Positions 11,721-23,520 of a DNA stretch of 64,000 bases are shown piece by piece. Position 1 is the stretch's first letter, and every line of letters starts with the position of its first letter. The stretch is taken from positions 39,559,608-39,623,607 of the forward strand of contig CM056380.1 of NCBI GenBank assembly GCA_029718625.1, written 5' to 3'. The position numbers were made by a program, and so were the translations under genes. Under the pieces are notes generated by a model. The model saw nothing but the letters and a program-made list of their open reading frames with translations, was not told where the DNA came from and did not search any database. The DNA comes from Synaphobranchus kaupii. Lineage: Eukaryota; Chordata; Actinopteri; Anguilliformes; Synaphobranchidae.

Positions 11721-13690
11721 GGAACGCAGCCACACTGTTCATGAGAGCAAGAGAGGCAGAATGATAGAGGAAGAAATAGCCCACATTCTTGGATAACTTT
11801 CTGTTTGACAGGTTGTCTTCAGAAACGTGCAAAGAATTTATAGAGTAGAGATCATGGATTCATTTCAATTGCTTAAATTCACTTCTCGCATCCTTTCCTC
11901 GCTCCCTAGCTCCACCCAATAGAGGACGTGAGGAAAGGATGCAAGGATCAGATACAAGGACGGAGGAATGAAGGCAACATGCATTAGGCAAATGGAACAT
12001 CCTTGCTCAGTCAAGCGTCAGCATCATATTATGCTTATGTGCTTAACTATAATGTTTTTTAGCCTCTTTTCTCCTGAATAAACATGGCTTTTGTTAGTCA
12101 TAAAGAATGAGTGTTATTATGGATTGAAGCGCTTTATAATAAATGGAAAGGACTGGTGAAATTGCATTTGTTCAGGGGTGTACCCGCAACGTGACAGATG
12201 TGGAGAGGTGGCTAATTTATACATGTCACACGTTCTGATAAAAATATTCATTCAGTGGTTTGGAATGTCCTTAAAGATGGCGATCCTCGATGGATTTCTG
12301 GGTCAGGCGAGGACCGAGGAGACGAGGACGGATAAAATGAGCGATTGGAATGGAACCCCATGAGTCTCAGGACCCACCTTGCTCTTCTGTCCCGCTTGCC
12401 AGATTTGCTGGGTTTCATCGGATGTACCTCCTTGCGCATCTCGTGAATTTCCAGGGGTTTCTGCAGACGCATAAGGGTTAAGAGAGTTGCAGTTACACAC
12501 GTGCGCAGCATGAAACGTGAGCAGAACAAATTTGCACCTAAATTGTTCACAATTTTGTCCGTATTTTGGCATTCATCATCGTTTTCGTGTCTGAGATTTG
12601 TTCTTACGTACGAACAAACTTTACACCTGCTCGGGACCACGCGTACTGCATATGTAAATTCAAAATGCCACTAAATGTAGTTTCTGAATATCAATTCGAA
12701 CATGAATTTATTTATTTTTTCTGTTAAATTCACATGACAAAATGTAGCCTCTGAAATGCAGAATGCAAACGTAGCTAATAAATTATGACTGTAAAAAGCA
12801 AACACTTTAGATGATGCCTATTTATCAATTGTAGGCTATGAACTTACTTAATTAGACTCATAATAAAACATCATAAATGTAATGAATGCTCCCAGTACTA
12901 TTATTCTAAATTGATAAAATTTTTATGACGTTAAATATGCTATTTAAAACACACATTTGACCAATGATCGAAATTAGCTTTAAATTGCCTTACAGGTCTG
13001 TAGCCAGCATTGCAATGGCTGATCTTGCCTGTCCACTGTTATCGGTGCCGTAGACTGCACACACATAGGCCTATGCATCAAGGCTACATCCGATGATGCG
13101 TTTGCGTATGAATAGAAGAGAACGGGGCTATCACTCCACCAGTTCATATGTGATGTAAAAGGTGTGTTGCTCAACTTTTCCACAAACCTGAGAAGGTGTG
13201 CAAAATATTATTGGCTGGTGTGTTCTGCACAACATGGCCATGAAAAACACCCTTCCTATACCAGACGTCCCCAATCCACCTGAACTAGGGATGCTGTCAG
13301 ATGGACCACCACTCAAACTCGACAATGTGACCGCAATTAAAACATGCCAGCAATTCAGAGAGATTTGAAAATAAGGTATGTGATTATAGCTGAGCACATC
13401 CAACCTCCGGCTAAAATACAAACTAAGATGGGAAGAAGACCTTGTGTGGTGGGAATTCTGTCCCACAAAATTATTTGACTTTGAGGTCACCTGACAGAGA
13501 GAGGCTGTGTATGAACTGTTTTTTAAGGCTCTAAAAACCCTCTTTTTTCCCCAATTTCCCAAGTGGATTTATGCTAATCGCAAAAAATGAACATATGTAC
13601 GTGAATACAAAAAAATCTGCCTTTCCGCACGGTTTGATGAAATGAGTACATTTTTCATACAAAACACATTCGTACATAAATGTACTCACA
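11721..13690. other. trpn1 intron, unclassified repeat-like DNA
   Basis: No coding frame with family motifs or good splice borders. 12420-12650 is relatively GC-rich without recognisable content. An exon linking the post-S6 helix to the coiled coil is expected between 10.8 and 14.9 kb but I could not find it. Confidence 0.35.
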
Positions 13691-13691
13691 T

Positions 13692-13770
13692 ATTTAGTAA
13701 CGTTTCATGAATGAGGCCCAATGTGTGACGAGCATCACTGTGCCACCCCCTCACTTTTTCATATTTGCGT
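13692..13770 (-). repeat. inverted repeat arm B around trpn1 terminal exon
   Basis: AACGTTTCATGAATGAGGCC followed by CAATGTGTGACGAGCATCACTG and GCCACCCCCTCAC is the inverse of the arm at 9583-9650, with a few differences. Confidence 0.65.
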
Positions 13771-14886
13771 GTTGTTCCGGGTTGGTTGCCATGTCCTCCT
13801 CGTAGGGGTGGGCGATATCACGGTAGAAACACTACACCTACACACTACAAATCCGGGCCGTAATATGGATTTGACCATACCGTATCTACCGGTAGAGCAT
13901 TAGGCTACTTGAATATTTGAAAAATGTTCTATAATCTATAAATGTAGCCTAAGCTACCACATAAAGCGGCAAAACACGCGCTGTCATTAAATGCGCCAGG
14001 CATGTAACGTGCATCTCCAATCAAAAAAGACCTTCATGGATTAATTGAAGCTTTCAATGAAATACATTTCCTTGGTGGGTGGAGCCACGCTCCACTCCAC
14101 TCACTGCCACTACGTCAAACTCTGAAGTCCGCTGCTTGCCATTAGCCTAGTGACAATAGTGACAACCAGTTTGCAGTCCTTTGAAACGCATGTGTGTTGT
14201 ATGTTAATTTACTCAGTGGAATTTCTATTATTTGCATTATTAATTCAAAAAGAATGTGTTGCTGTGGAAATGTGGATACAGAAATATTTCAATAAATGCG
14301 TGAGAAATACGAGGCGTGAGAGCGTGTGATCTGGATGTGCGTCTCATGCTCTGTCCTGAATTTAAAGTCAATATATCTTTTAATAGTCTTACATCTACCT
14401 GTAATTTCTCCAAGCTAGCTATGCTACCGTAGCCTACGTTAGCTGGGCTGGCATATGAAGATATGGGTTGATGTATTTTTGCTCCTCGGCTCCTGTTGGA
14501 CAATTACTTTTAATTTCCTTTATGTTTTTGTTCCCTGCTACTGTTGGCGACTAATGACATTCTTTTTGGTAAACAATTACTGTATAAATGTTCATGTCAT
14601 TCTAACATCACACGTATTTAAAAATGTTCTTAAAATATGTGAGTTTGTAAATTTTGTCATCATATACAGAATATTAAAGGAACAGCACAGTAGCAAAAAC
14701 ACCCTGAGGCTGTTTGTTACCATCCTACACTCTTGCATTGCTACTAAAATATTTTCAATTAAATTATATTACAACAACAACTATACCATGATATATATTG
14801 TTACTATCCAAAATTGAATTAATACTGTGATATATATCGTTACTATCCAAAATTTAAGTATAAGGGACGACAGCTACCATGTTAGA
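13771..14886. other. trpn1 intron with a hAT-like terminus
   Basis: TAGGGGTGGGCGATATCACG at 13805 is a typical hAT-type terminus, but no partner end was found. ATACTGTGATATATATCG near 14830 may be related debris. Otherwise non-coding. Confidence 0.35.
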
Positions 14887-14977
14887 GACATCACCGAGGT
14901 TGGGCATGATGTCCTCCACCTGTATGATGATGGAGGCTTGCTGCATGACTGAAATTGCAGAGGCGTTTTCATTAACC
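14887..14977 (-). CDS. trpn1: trpn1 exon: post-S6 (TRP-like) helix
   Basis: Acceptor TGCCCTACAG, then G completing Arg and VNENASAISVMQQASIIIQV followed by EDIMPNLGDVSNM, the helix running along the inner membrane after S6. The 3' border is uncertain: CAG|GTGGAG at 14919-14920, ATG|GTAGCT at 14885-14886, or read-through to a TAA at about 14854 (adding VAVVPYT). The two donors leave phase 0, but the C-terminal exon at 10795 needs phase 2, so an exon between them is probably missing here. Confidence 0.72.
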
Positions 14978-14989
14978 CTGTAGGGCAGA

Positions 14990-15477
14990 AACACACACAC
15001 ACTTAGACAGATGCACCTATACAAGCATGGACACACACACACACTGAGACCGATGCACCTATACAAGCATGGACACACACACACACTGAGACCGATGCAC
15101 CTATACAAGCATGGACACACACACACACTTAGACAGATGCACCTATACAAGCATGGACACACACACACACTGAGACAGATGCACCTATACAAGCATGGAC
15201 ACACACACACACTGAGACAGATGCACCTATACAAGCATGGACACACACACACACTGAGACCGATACTCCTATACAAGTATGAACACACACACACACTGAG
15301 ACCGATACTCCTATACAAGTATGAACACACACACACACACACTGAGACAGATACTCTTATACAAACATGGACACACACACATACATACACTGAGACAGAT
15401 AATCCTATACAAGCATGGACTCACACATAACATATACACACATACATTGAGAAACATACACATGTATACAAGAATGG

Positions 15478-15505
<28 letters not shown>
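14990..15505 (+). repeat. 42-bp minisatellite in trpn1 intron
   Basis: About 12 copies of a 42-bp unit (CTGAGACCGATGCACCTATA plus CAAGCATGG and a CA run) fill most of the 773-bp intron after the S6 exon. Phase is kept because 42 is divisible by 3, so both strands show long artefactual open frames. Confidence 0.95.
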
Positions 15506-15508
<3 letters not shown>

Positions 15509-15750
15509 CTAATGCTAGTGCACCCTCTAATGCACATTGAGACATCAAAAATAAAAACACACAAGCTCTCACACATGCATACCTAGAAAGAAAAACACAC
15601 CAAGGCGCAAACGTGCGCGCCGTCACTCTCACAGAACCTGAAACACACGCTTCACACTCGTCACCCGACACCATACACGCACACACAGGTGCTCGTACGC
15701 AAAACTCCCTGACAAGAGAAAGCACAGGCCGACACACTCTTGGTGCGCAC

Positions 15751-15955
15751 CTCTGGAAGGTGTCGGCCAGAAGGGCGATCATCAGGTTGACGTACAGGAG
15801 GGCCGACAGCCCCAGAAAGGTGCCACAGAGCAGGTAGGCCATGGGGCGATCCACCTTCACCATTTTGTCAAACTCGTATTCGTCTACCAGCGTGAGGCGG
15901 TAGAGGCTGTACATAAGCTTGGGGATGGTCTTCATGCTCGGCACCTCTGGATTAT
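15751..15955 (-). CDS. trpn1: trpn1 exon: pore loop and S6
   Basis: A 205-bp exon, acceptor CCTGTTCCAG, donor CAGAG|GTGCGC. It encodes the pore region (TIPKLMYSLYRLTLVDEYEF, then DKMVKVDRPMAY) and S6 (LLCGTFLGLSALLYVNLMIA followed by LLADTFQR). The LMIALLADTFQR end matches the conserved S6-gate region (NL-x-IAL-x-x-DTF) of TRPN and TRPV channels. It ends in phase 2, joining in frame to VNENASAISVM. Confidence 0.92.
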
Positions 15956-16079
15956 CTGGAACAGGGCACAACCGCCATTTTGAGACCACAACCTGGCTGA
16001 GCATCCACACACCACTCCCTGCTTCTGCTGTTTCCAAAAAAAACAATAAACATGATCGCAGTTTATCTGCACACACCTG

Positions 16080-17279
16080 CTGAGAGTCTGTTCAGACTTC
16101 TTCAACAGTCAGATCCCTGAATAAAGTGCGCTGCCGTACTTTTCATAATCACCATTCTTGAAACTCCTGAAAATTTGGTTAAGCCCAAATCTTGAAATTC
16201 ATCTGTGTGTGTTTCCGGTCTCGCTGTGCTTTTCTTCTGGAGGATATCCCATAATTTTACAGGTATTCAGCTTGGGGTCAGGGAACAACCTTTTTTTAAT
16301 TCCTGTATTGCTTATCTGTACTTCATCACCTGTAGTTGCTATTGTCCTGCATTTGTATCACATACTTTTAATATACTGACAATATTATTTCAAGTTCTTA
16401 TCTTAAAGGTTAATTCCACCCAAAAACAACATTAACCTTATTGAACAGATCAAGGCGCAACTAATTAAGTCTTTCTTTGTGGCTGGCCAAAAAAAAATCT
16501 GTTATTTTATATATAAATTTATTTGAATATCAAGTTGAAAATTCGGTAGAGGTATACTTCATTTTGACGTATACCTCTACCACTTCCTCTTTTTTGAAAG
16601 ACTACAGTGTTTTCAAGTGGGCGTGTAAATTACATAGCAAGTTTGTGGAGCCAGTGAGGGAAAAATTGCTGCCTGCATCTCACTGTACTGAATAGGGACG
16701 GGACACATCGTAGATCAAGCTAACTATCATTGCTATTTTATTATAATGTCAGAAAATGACATTGATAGGCTCTGTTATTTCCTAAAGATTTTTCGGCAAA
16801 CTAAACCAAACAGGACTCGAGTGCTGTCGGTTACAGAGTGGAGCTGCTCCGGTATTCCCTGATTCCCTGTAGCATACATCTTCCTCTGCCTCATTGAATC
16901 ACCCGGTAAGGAACCAGGTCAACTAACGTTATTATTGATCCATGACCATTAAGTAGACTAGACTAGACTAGACCATTAAGTAGACTAGACTAGTAGTATT
17001 GTATTTTGTAATTATACATTTCTACTTTTGACAATTGTAACATTGTTTTTTTATTATAGCTTTGTTCTTTTATTTTGAGAGTGCTTTAAATATAATGTAT
17101 GAAAAGGTAATAATAATATTATTGCCCTTTGAAGGAAAATAAAGGGACATGGGAATTTTGTAACAGCATGCTATGATGTAAAGTTGACATTTTCTCAGTG
17201 GAACGAAAGCAGAGCTACACACAACTACACACAATCTGCACAGCTTTGAAGAAGAGTTCTAATACATGATTCTCCTCAC
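16080..17279. other. trpn1 intron, non-coding
   Basis: Contains a short hairpin (GAGGTATACTTCATTTTGAC and its inverse near 16547-16575) and a GACTAGACTAGAC micro-repeat at about 16956-16990. No coding frame. Confidence 0.4.
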
Positions 17280-17398
17280 CTCCGAAAATGATCCAAAAAG
17301 CACAGGCATAAGGGATGAAGATCTCTATGTAGAAGAAGAAAAACCGCAAAACATCCCCAACAATCTTCCCCAGCGCTATGACAAAAGGGCCGATTGTC
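17280..17398 (-). CDS. trpn1: trpn1 exon: S4-S5 linker and S5
   Basis: A 119-bp exon, acceptor TGCATTTAG, donor GGAG|GTGAGG. It encodes TIGPFVIALGKIVGDVLRFF (S4-S5 linker, then the start of S5) and FFYIEIFIPYACAFWIIFGG (rest of S5 towards the pore). It begins in phase 2 and ends in phase 1; G plus AT of the next exon makes Asp. Only 96 bp separate it from the S3-S4 exon. Confidence 0.9.
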
Positions 17399-17494
17399 CT
17401 AAATGCACAACACAACACATCACACAGTTACCAGGCAACCTGGATACAGACACTTTATGCCAGCATTAGCATAGATATGACTGTAGGACAGTAC

Positions 17495-17662
17495 CTAAAG
17501 GCTCGGACGTGCTTCATAAGTCGCAACCAGAGGAAGATCAAGGTTATGGCAAAGAGACGTAGCCTGTACACCCGGAGTTTGTTTTCGTTGAAGAAGATAT
17601 CCATCACATGGATCCCAAACGCCACCATCAATAGCATGTACACCAGCCAATCAAACACATTC
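17495..17662 (-). CDS. trpn1: trpn1 exon: S3 and S4
   Basis: A 168-bp exon, acceptor TATACAG, donor AG|GTACTG. It encodes NVFDWLVYMLLMVAFGIHVM (S3) and, after a short NENKLRVYR loop, LRLFAITLIFLWLRLMKHVR (S4), ending RAF plus two bases of Arg. The paired arginines in S4 and the NVFDW start are typical of the TRPN/TRPV voltage-sensor-like domain. It joins in phase 2 to the next exon (RAFRTIGPF). Confidence 0.9.
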
Positions 17663-18289
17663 CTGTATAGACATCAGCCAATAAGACACGTCCACAGTAA
17701 TCAACTAGAAAACAATGCTCGCACTTGGGAATACAACATTGCATCTTTATAAAGACTGTCATAACCACAGCATGATATAAGGCTTTAACTTCCTGTATTA
17801 TGCTGCAATAGGCTACGGCACATGGTTCTTTTTGAAAAATATTACATTTTGTATTGCTTCACTGATGGACCTAGGAGCTGAAATCTGAATTTGCAAATCC
17901 TGAAAGTGTGGACAACTGTTCATTGAACTAGTGATGGGCATTCCGAATCTTTTCGAGGAACCAGATTGGCTCCATTCACTGAAAAGCCTTACGTTTAGCT
18001 CTCATGTGGCTCTTTGTTCACTTATATTTCTGAGTTTTCCAAAAAATGCGGTTTGATGTTGCACTTATGTCCTATAAGTGTCGGACACATGCGACAGTGC
18101 TGCTATGGTGTCCACAATATTTCTATCATTTTAGTTAGTGCAATGTGTAGGCCTATGTTTATTGTTATATTAATTATAAGACATTAATTTAATTAAATAT
18201 GACTAGATCACTTCATCCTACTAGTAGCTATGATATACTAATATGATAAAAAAATATATACATATAGCCTATGCACCAGTCATGCATAG
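17663..18289. other. trpn1 intron with a hAT-like terminus
   Basis: TAGTGATGGGCATTCCGAAT at 17930 resembles a hAT terminus; similar sequence, inverted, is at about 30850 (ATGACCCATCACTA). Non-coding. Confidence 0.35.
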
Positions 18290-18790
18290 TGCCCACTGTA
18301 GAAGCCTCTGGAGGCAGTGTTATGATCTGGGGTTGCTTCAATTGGTCATGTCTAGGCTCAGCAACGTTATGCAGCAATAAAATGAAGTCAGCTGAGTACC
18401 TGAATATACTATACTGAATGACCAGGTTATCCCATTAATGGGCATATTCCAGGATGACCATGCCAAGATTCATCGGGCTCAAATTGTGAAAGAGTGGTTC
18501 AGGGAGCATGAGGAACCATTTTCACACATGAATTGGCCACCAGAGTCCTGACCTGAACCCCATTGAAAGTCTTTGGGATGTGCTGGAGAAGACTTTACGG
18601 AGTAGTTCGACTCTCCCGTCGTCAATACAAGATCTCGGCCAAATATTAATGCAAATCTGGACGCAAATAAATGTTGTGACATTGCATAAGGTTGTTGAAA
18701 CAATGCCACGACAAATGTGCGCCGTAATCAAAGCTAAAGGTGGTACAACAAAATATTAGAGTGTGTGACTTCTTTTTTGGCCAGGCCGTG
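18290..18790 (+). pseudogene. Tc1-like transposase remnant, family A
   Basis: The plus strand reads [15 protein letters not shown], then a [18 protein letters not shown] second-acidic block and NPIESLWDVLEK third-acidic block, in more than one frame. It ends near GTGTGACTTCTTTTTTGGCC, a terminus shared inverted at about 25.7 kb. The 5' half is missing. Confidence 0.8.
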
Positions 18791-18805
18791 TGTATATACT
18801 GTATA

Positions 18806-18960
18806 CACAGTGAGGTCCAAAAGTCTGAGACCACATTCAAAATCTGACATTTTTCATGTAAACTTGGAAATAAATAATAAGTTGGATTTTGGAAAAAAAT
18901 CTAAAACAAAGAAAAGTTATGACGTGAAATAAAGTTTTTCAGATTCTGCACTATTTCCAG
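18806..18960 (+). repeat. Tc1-type terminus, second family
   Basis: CAGTGAGGTCCAAAAGTCTG follows TATACA and looks like a Tc1 inverted-repeat end. No partner was found. Confidence 0.45.
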
Positions 18961-19728
18961 GTCACTAATCAAATTTCCCTTATCCCTTCCATTGAAGCAT
19001 GTGTTCAGAGGACACACAAGTGGATTTGATCTACTCAACAGTTGTCAGGGAGTGGCTGAGTCGGAGGACCAAGCGCGACCGCCAGGGATTCTAAAAGTGT
19101 AGATAATAAAACCTACACCACAAAAGCAGACAGATCTGCACAGGAAAAGGGTAAAATAAACAGTTGGAAAAAACCTCCTGGCGTAAGCCAAAATAAAGCA
19201 ACCCCAAACGAGGGCGAACTTAAGAATAGCGAGTAATCAATAACAAAAGAACCTCACGCTCTTAAACGAGGAGCGAATACAGGAGGTCAGAGAAAAACAA
19301 AAGAAACACCCCGTATAAACGGGCGAGAATAAAAGAGAAACTAGAACCTGTTACCTACAGCTCTAGGTGAGAACGAGCTGAACAAAAAGGTAACAGGTAG
19401 GGGAGTATAAAGGATGAAGAGAGAAAGGAAAGAAAAAATAAATAAATAAATAAATCTTTCTCCTAACTCTAAACCGGACTTGCTGCATTTCCTATTCGTA
19501 CGAACCAGAAATGTAGCGACCGAATCCTATACCTTACCGACCTCCTTGCCAATATAGCAAAGACAATATGGAAGTGCCGAACAAAAACGATACGAGGTTT
19601 AAATAAGGAGTGGAAATGCGGCACAGGTGAAAACACTGAGTAGCAGGACAAGCAAAACCACGGAACGGATAACGGAAACCAAAGAAAGAGGACGCTACAC
19701 AAGCGCTCCACGGAGAAGTGGCCACTTA
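18961..19728. other. unclassified A-rich interspersed sequence
   Basis: From about 19046 to 19727 the plus strand is strikingly A-rich with few T, suggesting a single inserted element, perhaps an LTR or unit read from the minus strand. (AAAT)n at 19435-19455. No domains. Confidence 0.35.
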
Positions 19729-20160
19729 AAGGGATAGTTCGGAATTTTGGACATAATGTCTCAATTACGACCCATGAAGTAGTTGATTGATGGAAACCAA
19801 TTCCATGCTGTCCCTTCTTTTGGACATACACACATTGCTAATGCTAGCGCAACTCTAAGGTAACTGCTAGCATCCACTACCAAACGCACTTAAACACTCC
19901 ACAGTGCACCCAAAGCAAATAAAACACGACGACAGTCTATCGGGGTAATTTTCAGTGATTATACCATCATTTTTTAAGTCAAACTATCGTTGAATCCTTT
20001 ACTTTGTGCTGACCTATATTCTCTGTGGAAGTACGGCGGCGGAGCGATACTTTACGTTACCTACGAATGTAGTGCCGGCACTGGTCGACTACAACAACAA
20101 AGAAGACCAACAAGTTGCAATGGCCACGTTCGCTCCGCTGCCGTACTTCCGCAGAAGTCC
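19729..20160. mobile_element. piggyBac-type MITE, second copy
   Basis: Begins CTTAAAGGGATAGTTCGGAA and is the inverse of 6905-7436, including CGTCGTGTTTTATTTGCTTT-type sequence and the CGGCGGCGGAGCG palindrome. It is joined directly to the palindromic host repeat at about 20160. Confidence 0.65.
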
Positions 20161-20223
20161 TATCAAAAGACTCCTGATATCTTATTTTCTCGTACACCTA
20201 CAAGCGATACTATAACCTCTGCA

Positions 20224-20324
20224 TTTGAATGGATCTCTATGGGAGTTGGGGGCCACAACAAAAAAAGAGTTCATTTGAATGGATCTCTATGGGAGTTGGG
20301 GGGCCACAACAAAAAAAGAGTTCA
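20224..20324 (+). repeat. 50/51-bp direct repeat at LINE 5' junction
   Basis: Two tandem copies (20224-20273 and 20274-20324) each run from TTTGAATGGATCTC through CCACAACAAAAAAAGAGTTCA. They differ by one G. The unit joins target DNA to what appears to be the LINE 5' end. Confidence 0.9.
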
Positions 20325-23300
20325 GTGACCCTGCCCGGAGGAAGCCCGGGGCCCACTTCTGGAGCCAGGCCCAGAAGGAGGACCCGTCAGCGAGCGCCTG
20401 GTGGCCGGGCATGCCACGGAGCCCGGCCGGGCACAGCCCGAAGAAGCAACGTGGCGACCATCACCACTGAAACTCCGTCATCCCGCGGGCCCACCACCTA
20501 CGGGAAGAATCACTGGGGTCGGGTGCGCTGCCAGACAGGTGGCAGTGAAGTTAGAGGGTCTCGACGGACCAGACCCGGGCGGCAGAGGCTGGCTTTGGGG
20601 ACGTGGAACGTCACCTCTCTGAGGGGGAAGGAGCCGGAGCTTGTGCGGGAGGTGGAGCGCTACCAGTTGGATCTGGTGGGGCTTACCTCTACGCACAGCA
20701 TTGGCTCCGGAACCTTACTCCTGGATAGGGGTTGGACTCTATTCTTCTCCGGAGTTGCCCAAGGTGTGAGGCGTCGGGCGGGGGTGGGGATACTCATAAG
20801 TCCCCGGCTGAGTGCCGCTACGTTGGAGTTTACCCCGGTGGGCGAGAGGGTCGCCTCCCTGCGCCTAAGGGTTATGGGGGGGAAAACTCTGACTGTTGTC
20901 TGTGCTTATGCACCGAACAGCAGTTCAGAGTATTCGGCCTTCTTGGAGACCCTGAATGGAGTCCTACATGGGGCTCCTGTAGGGGACTCCGTAGTCCTGC
21001 TGGGAGACTTCAACGCGCACGTGGGCAACGATGGAGACACTTGGAGAGGCGTGATTGGGAGGAACGGCCTCCCTGATCTGAACCCGAGCGGTGGTTTGTT
21101 ATTGGACTTCTGTGCTAGTCATGGATTGGCCATAACAAACACCATGTTCGAACATAAGGGTGCTCATAAGTGTACATGGTACCAGAGCACCCTAGGCAGA
21201 AGGTCGATGATCGATTTTGTCATCGTATTATCGGACCTGAGGCCGTATGTATTGGACACTCGGGTGAAGAGAGGGGCAGAGCTGTCTACTGATCACCATC
21301 TGGTGGTGAGTTGGGTCAGATGGCCGGGGAAGCCTCTGGACAGACCTGGTAAACACAAACGTGTAGTGGGGGTGAACTGGGAACGTCTGGAGGAGGCCCA
21401 GGTCCGGGAGACTTTCAACTCACACCTCCGGCAGAGCTTTTCTGGCATCCCTGTGGAGGCTGGGGACATTGAACCAGAGTGGACAATGTTCAAAGCTCCC
21501 ATTGCTGAAGCTGCGGCTGAGAGTTGTGGTCTCAAGGTCTTAGGTGCCTCAAGGGGCGGTAACCCTCGAACACCTTGGTGGACACCGGTGGTCAGGGAAG
21601 CCGTCCGACTGAAGAAGGAGGCCTTCCGGGATATGTTATCCTGGGGAACTCCGGAGGCAGTTGCAAGGTACCGACAGGCTCGAAGGACTGCAGCCTCAGT
21701 CGTGTCAGAGGCAAAGCAGCGGGTGTGGGAGGAGTTCGGAGAAGCTATGGAGAAGGACTTTCGGTCGGCACCAAAGCGGTTCTGGAAAACCGTCCGACAC
21801 CTCAGGAGGGGGAAACGGGGAACCATCCAAGCTGTTTATAGTAAGGATGGGACACTGTTGACCTCAACTGATAAGGTGTTAGGGCGGTGGAAAGAACACT
21901 TTGAGGAACTCCTGAACCCGACTAATCCACCCTCTGTAGTAGAGACGGAGCTGGAGGATGATGGGGGATCAACATCGATTTCCCTGGAGGAAGTCACTGT
22001 GGTAATCAAACAACTCCACAGTGGCAAAGCCCCAGGGGTTGATGAGATCCATCCAGAAATGCTGAAGGCTCTGGGTGTTGAGGGGCTGTCATGGATGACA
22101 CGTCTCATCAACATTGCGTGGAAGTCGGGGGCAGTGCCTAAGGAGTGGCAGACCGGGGTGGTGGTTCCCCTGTTCAAAAAGGGGGACCAGAGGGTGTGTG
22201 CCAACTATAGAGGCATTACACTACTCAGCCTCCCCGGGAAAGTCTACTCTAAGGTACTGGAAAGGAGGGTCCGGCCGATAGTCGAACCTCAGATTGAAGA
22301 GGAACAATGTGGATTCCGTCCTGGTCGTGGAACAACGGACCAGCTTTTCACTCTCGCAAGGATCCTAGAGGGGGCCTGGGAGTATGCTTTTCCGGTCTAC
22401 ATGTGTTTTGTGGATTTGGAGAAGGCTTATGACCGGGTTCCCCGGGAGATATTGTGGGAGGTGCTGCGGGAGTACGGGGTGAGGGGGTCACTACTCAGGG
22501 CCATCCAATCTCTGTACACCCAAAGCGAGAGCTGTGTCCGGGTGATCGGCAGTAAGTCGGACTCGTTCCCGGTGGGGGTTGGCCTCCGTCAGGGCTGCGC
22601 CTTGTCACCTATCCTGTTTGTGGTATTCATGGACAGGATTTCAAGGCGTAGTCGTGGAGGAGAGGGGTTGCAGTTCGGTGGGCTGAGGATTACATCGCTG
22701 CTGTTTGCAGATGATGTGGTCCTGATGGCATCATCGGTCTGTGACCTTCAGCACTCACTGGATCGGTTCGCAGCCGAGTGTGAAGCGGCTGGGATGAGGA
22801 TCAGCACCTCTAAATCTGAGGCTATGGTTCTCCGCAGGAAACCGATGATTTGTCTACTCCAAGTAGGGAATGAGTCTTTACCCCAAGTGAAGGAGTTCAA
22901 GTATCTCGGGGTCTTGTTCTCGAGTGAGGGGACGATGGAGCGTGAGATGAGCCGGAGAATCGGAGCAGCAGGAGCGGTATTGCGTTCGCTTTACCGCACC
23001 GTTGTGAGGAAGAGAGAGCTGAGCCAGAAGGCAAAGATCTCGATCTACCGGTCAATCTTCGTTCCTACTCTTACCTATGGTCATGAAGGGTGGGTCATGA
23101 CCGAAAGAACGAGATCGCGGATACAAGCGGCCGAAATGGGTTTTCTCCGGAGTGTGGCTGGCTTCTCCCTTAGGGATAAGGTGAGAAGCTCAGTCATCCG
23201 TGAGGGACTCGGAGTAGAGCCGCTGCTCCTTTGCGTAGAAAGGAGCCAGTTGAGGTGGTTCGGACATCTTGTAAGGATGCCACCTGGTCGCCTCCCTAGG

Positions 23301-23492
23301 GAGGTGTTTCAGGCACGCCCAGCTGGGAGGAGGCCACGGGGCAGACCAAGGACCAGATGGAGGGACTATATCTCCACGCTGGCCTGGGAACGCCTTGGGA
23401 TCCCCCAGTCAGAGCTGGTCAATGTGGCCAGGGAAAGGGAAGTTTGGGGCCCCCTGCTGGAAATGCTACCTCCGCGACCCGACTTCGGATAA
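20229..23492 (+). CDS. LINE endonuclease-reverse transcriptase
   Basis: An uninterrupted 1087-codon frame. It makes the enzyme of target-primed reverse transcription, which nicks DNA and copies the element RNA into it. Domain order: AP-type endonuclease at about residues 120-345 ([32 protein letters not shown] with the catalytic His); reverse transcriptase at about 600-850 ([35 protein letters not shown] with the DD pair); and a C-terminal [20 protein letters not shown] tail. The first ~35 codons lie in flanking repeat DNA, so the true start is unclear; the next Met falls inside the endonuclease. No stops or frameshifts, so it may be competent or recently so. Its composition is GC-rich compared with the surrounding intron. 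Confidence 0.85.
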   Translation: MDLYGSWGPQQKKSSFEWISMGVGGPQQKKSSVTLPGGSPGPTSGARPRRRTRQRAPGGRACHGARPGTARRSNVATITTETPSSRGPTTYGKNHWGRVRCQTGGSEVRGSRRTRPGRQRLALGTWNVTSLRGKEPELVREVERYQLDLVGLTSTHSIGSGTLLLDRGWTLFFSGVAQGVRRRAGVGILISPRLSAATLEFTPVGERVASLRLRVMGGKTLTVVCAYAPNSSSEYSAFLETLNGVLHGAPVGDSVVLLGDFNAHVGNDGDTWRGVIGRNGLPDLNPSGGLLLDFCASHGLAITNTMFEHKGAHKCTWYQSTLGRRSMIDFVIVLSDLRPYVLDTRVKRGAELSTDHHLVVSWVRWPGKPLDRPGKHKRVVGVNWERLEEAQVRETFNSHLRQSFSGIPVEAGDIEPEWTMFKAPIAEAAAESCGLKVLGASRGGNPRTPWWTPVVREAVRLKKEAFRDMLSWGTPEAVARYRQARRTAASVVSEAKQRVWEEFGEAMEKDFRSAPKRFWKTVRHLRRGKRGTIQAVYSKDGTLLTSTDKVLGRWKEHFEELLNPTNPPSVVETELEDDGGSTSISLEEVTVVIKQLHSGKAPGVDEIHPEMLKALGVEGLSWMTRLINIAWKSGAVPKEWQTGVVVPLFKKGDQRVCANYRGITLLSLPGKVYSKVLERRVRPIVEPQIEEEQCGFRPGRGTTDQLFTLARILEGAWEYAFPVYMCFVDLEKAYDRVPREILWEVLREYGVRGSLLRAIQSLYTQSESCVRVIGSKSDSFPVGVGLRQGCALSPILFVVFMDRISRRSRGGEGLQFGGLRITSLLFADDVVLMASSVCDLQHSLDRFAAECEAAGMRISTSKSEAMVLRRKPMICLLQVGNESLPQVKEFKYLGVLFSSEGTMEREMSRRIGAAGAVLRSLYRTVVRKRELSQKAKISIYRSIFVPTLTYGHEGWVMTERTRSRIQAAEMGFLRSVAGFSLRDKVRSSVIREGLGVEPLLLCVERSQLRWFGHLVRMPPGRLPREVFQARPAGRRPRGRPRTRWRDYISTLAWERLGIPQSELVNVAREREVWGPLLEMLPPRPDFG

Positions 23493-23520
23493 GCGGTTGA
23501 AGATGGATGGATGGATGGAG
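20311..23520 (+). mobile_element. RTE/Rex3-type LINE, apparently recent
   Basis: A single open frame is followed after its stop by GCGGTTGAAGATGGATGGAT and further GATG repeats, the short 3' tail typical of RTE/Rex3 elements. GGGAGTTGGGGGG (13 bp) occurs at both borders and is a good target-site duplication. The 5' border is blurred by the 50-bp repeat. Confidence 0.85.

Noticed and set aside
12248..12640. 130-codon minus frame
   Set aside because: No recognised domain, no splice context and overlapping frames of similar length.
13131..13562. 143-codon minus frame
   Set aside because: No motif; does not extend trpn1 in phase.
14854..15430. Long frames on both strands over the 42-bp repeat
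   Set aside because: Artefact of a period divisible by three; only the 14887-14977 part is an exon.
15405..16076. Single 223-codon protein
   Set aside because: Only 15751-15955 is coding exon; the ends run through intron and CA repeats.
20478..22204. Antisense frames over the LINE
   Set aside because: Shadows of the endonuclease-RT frame.
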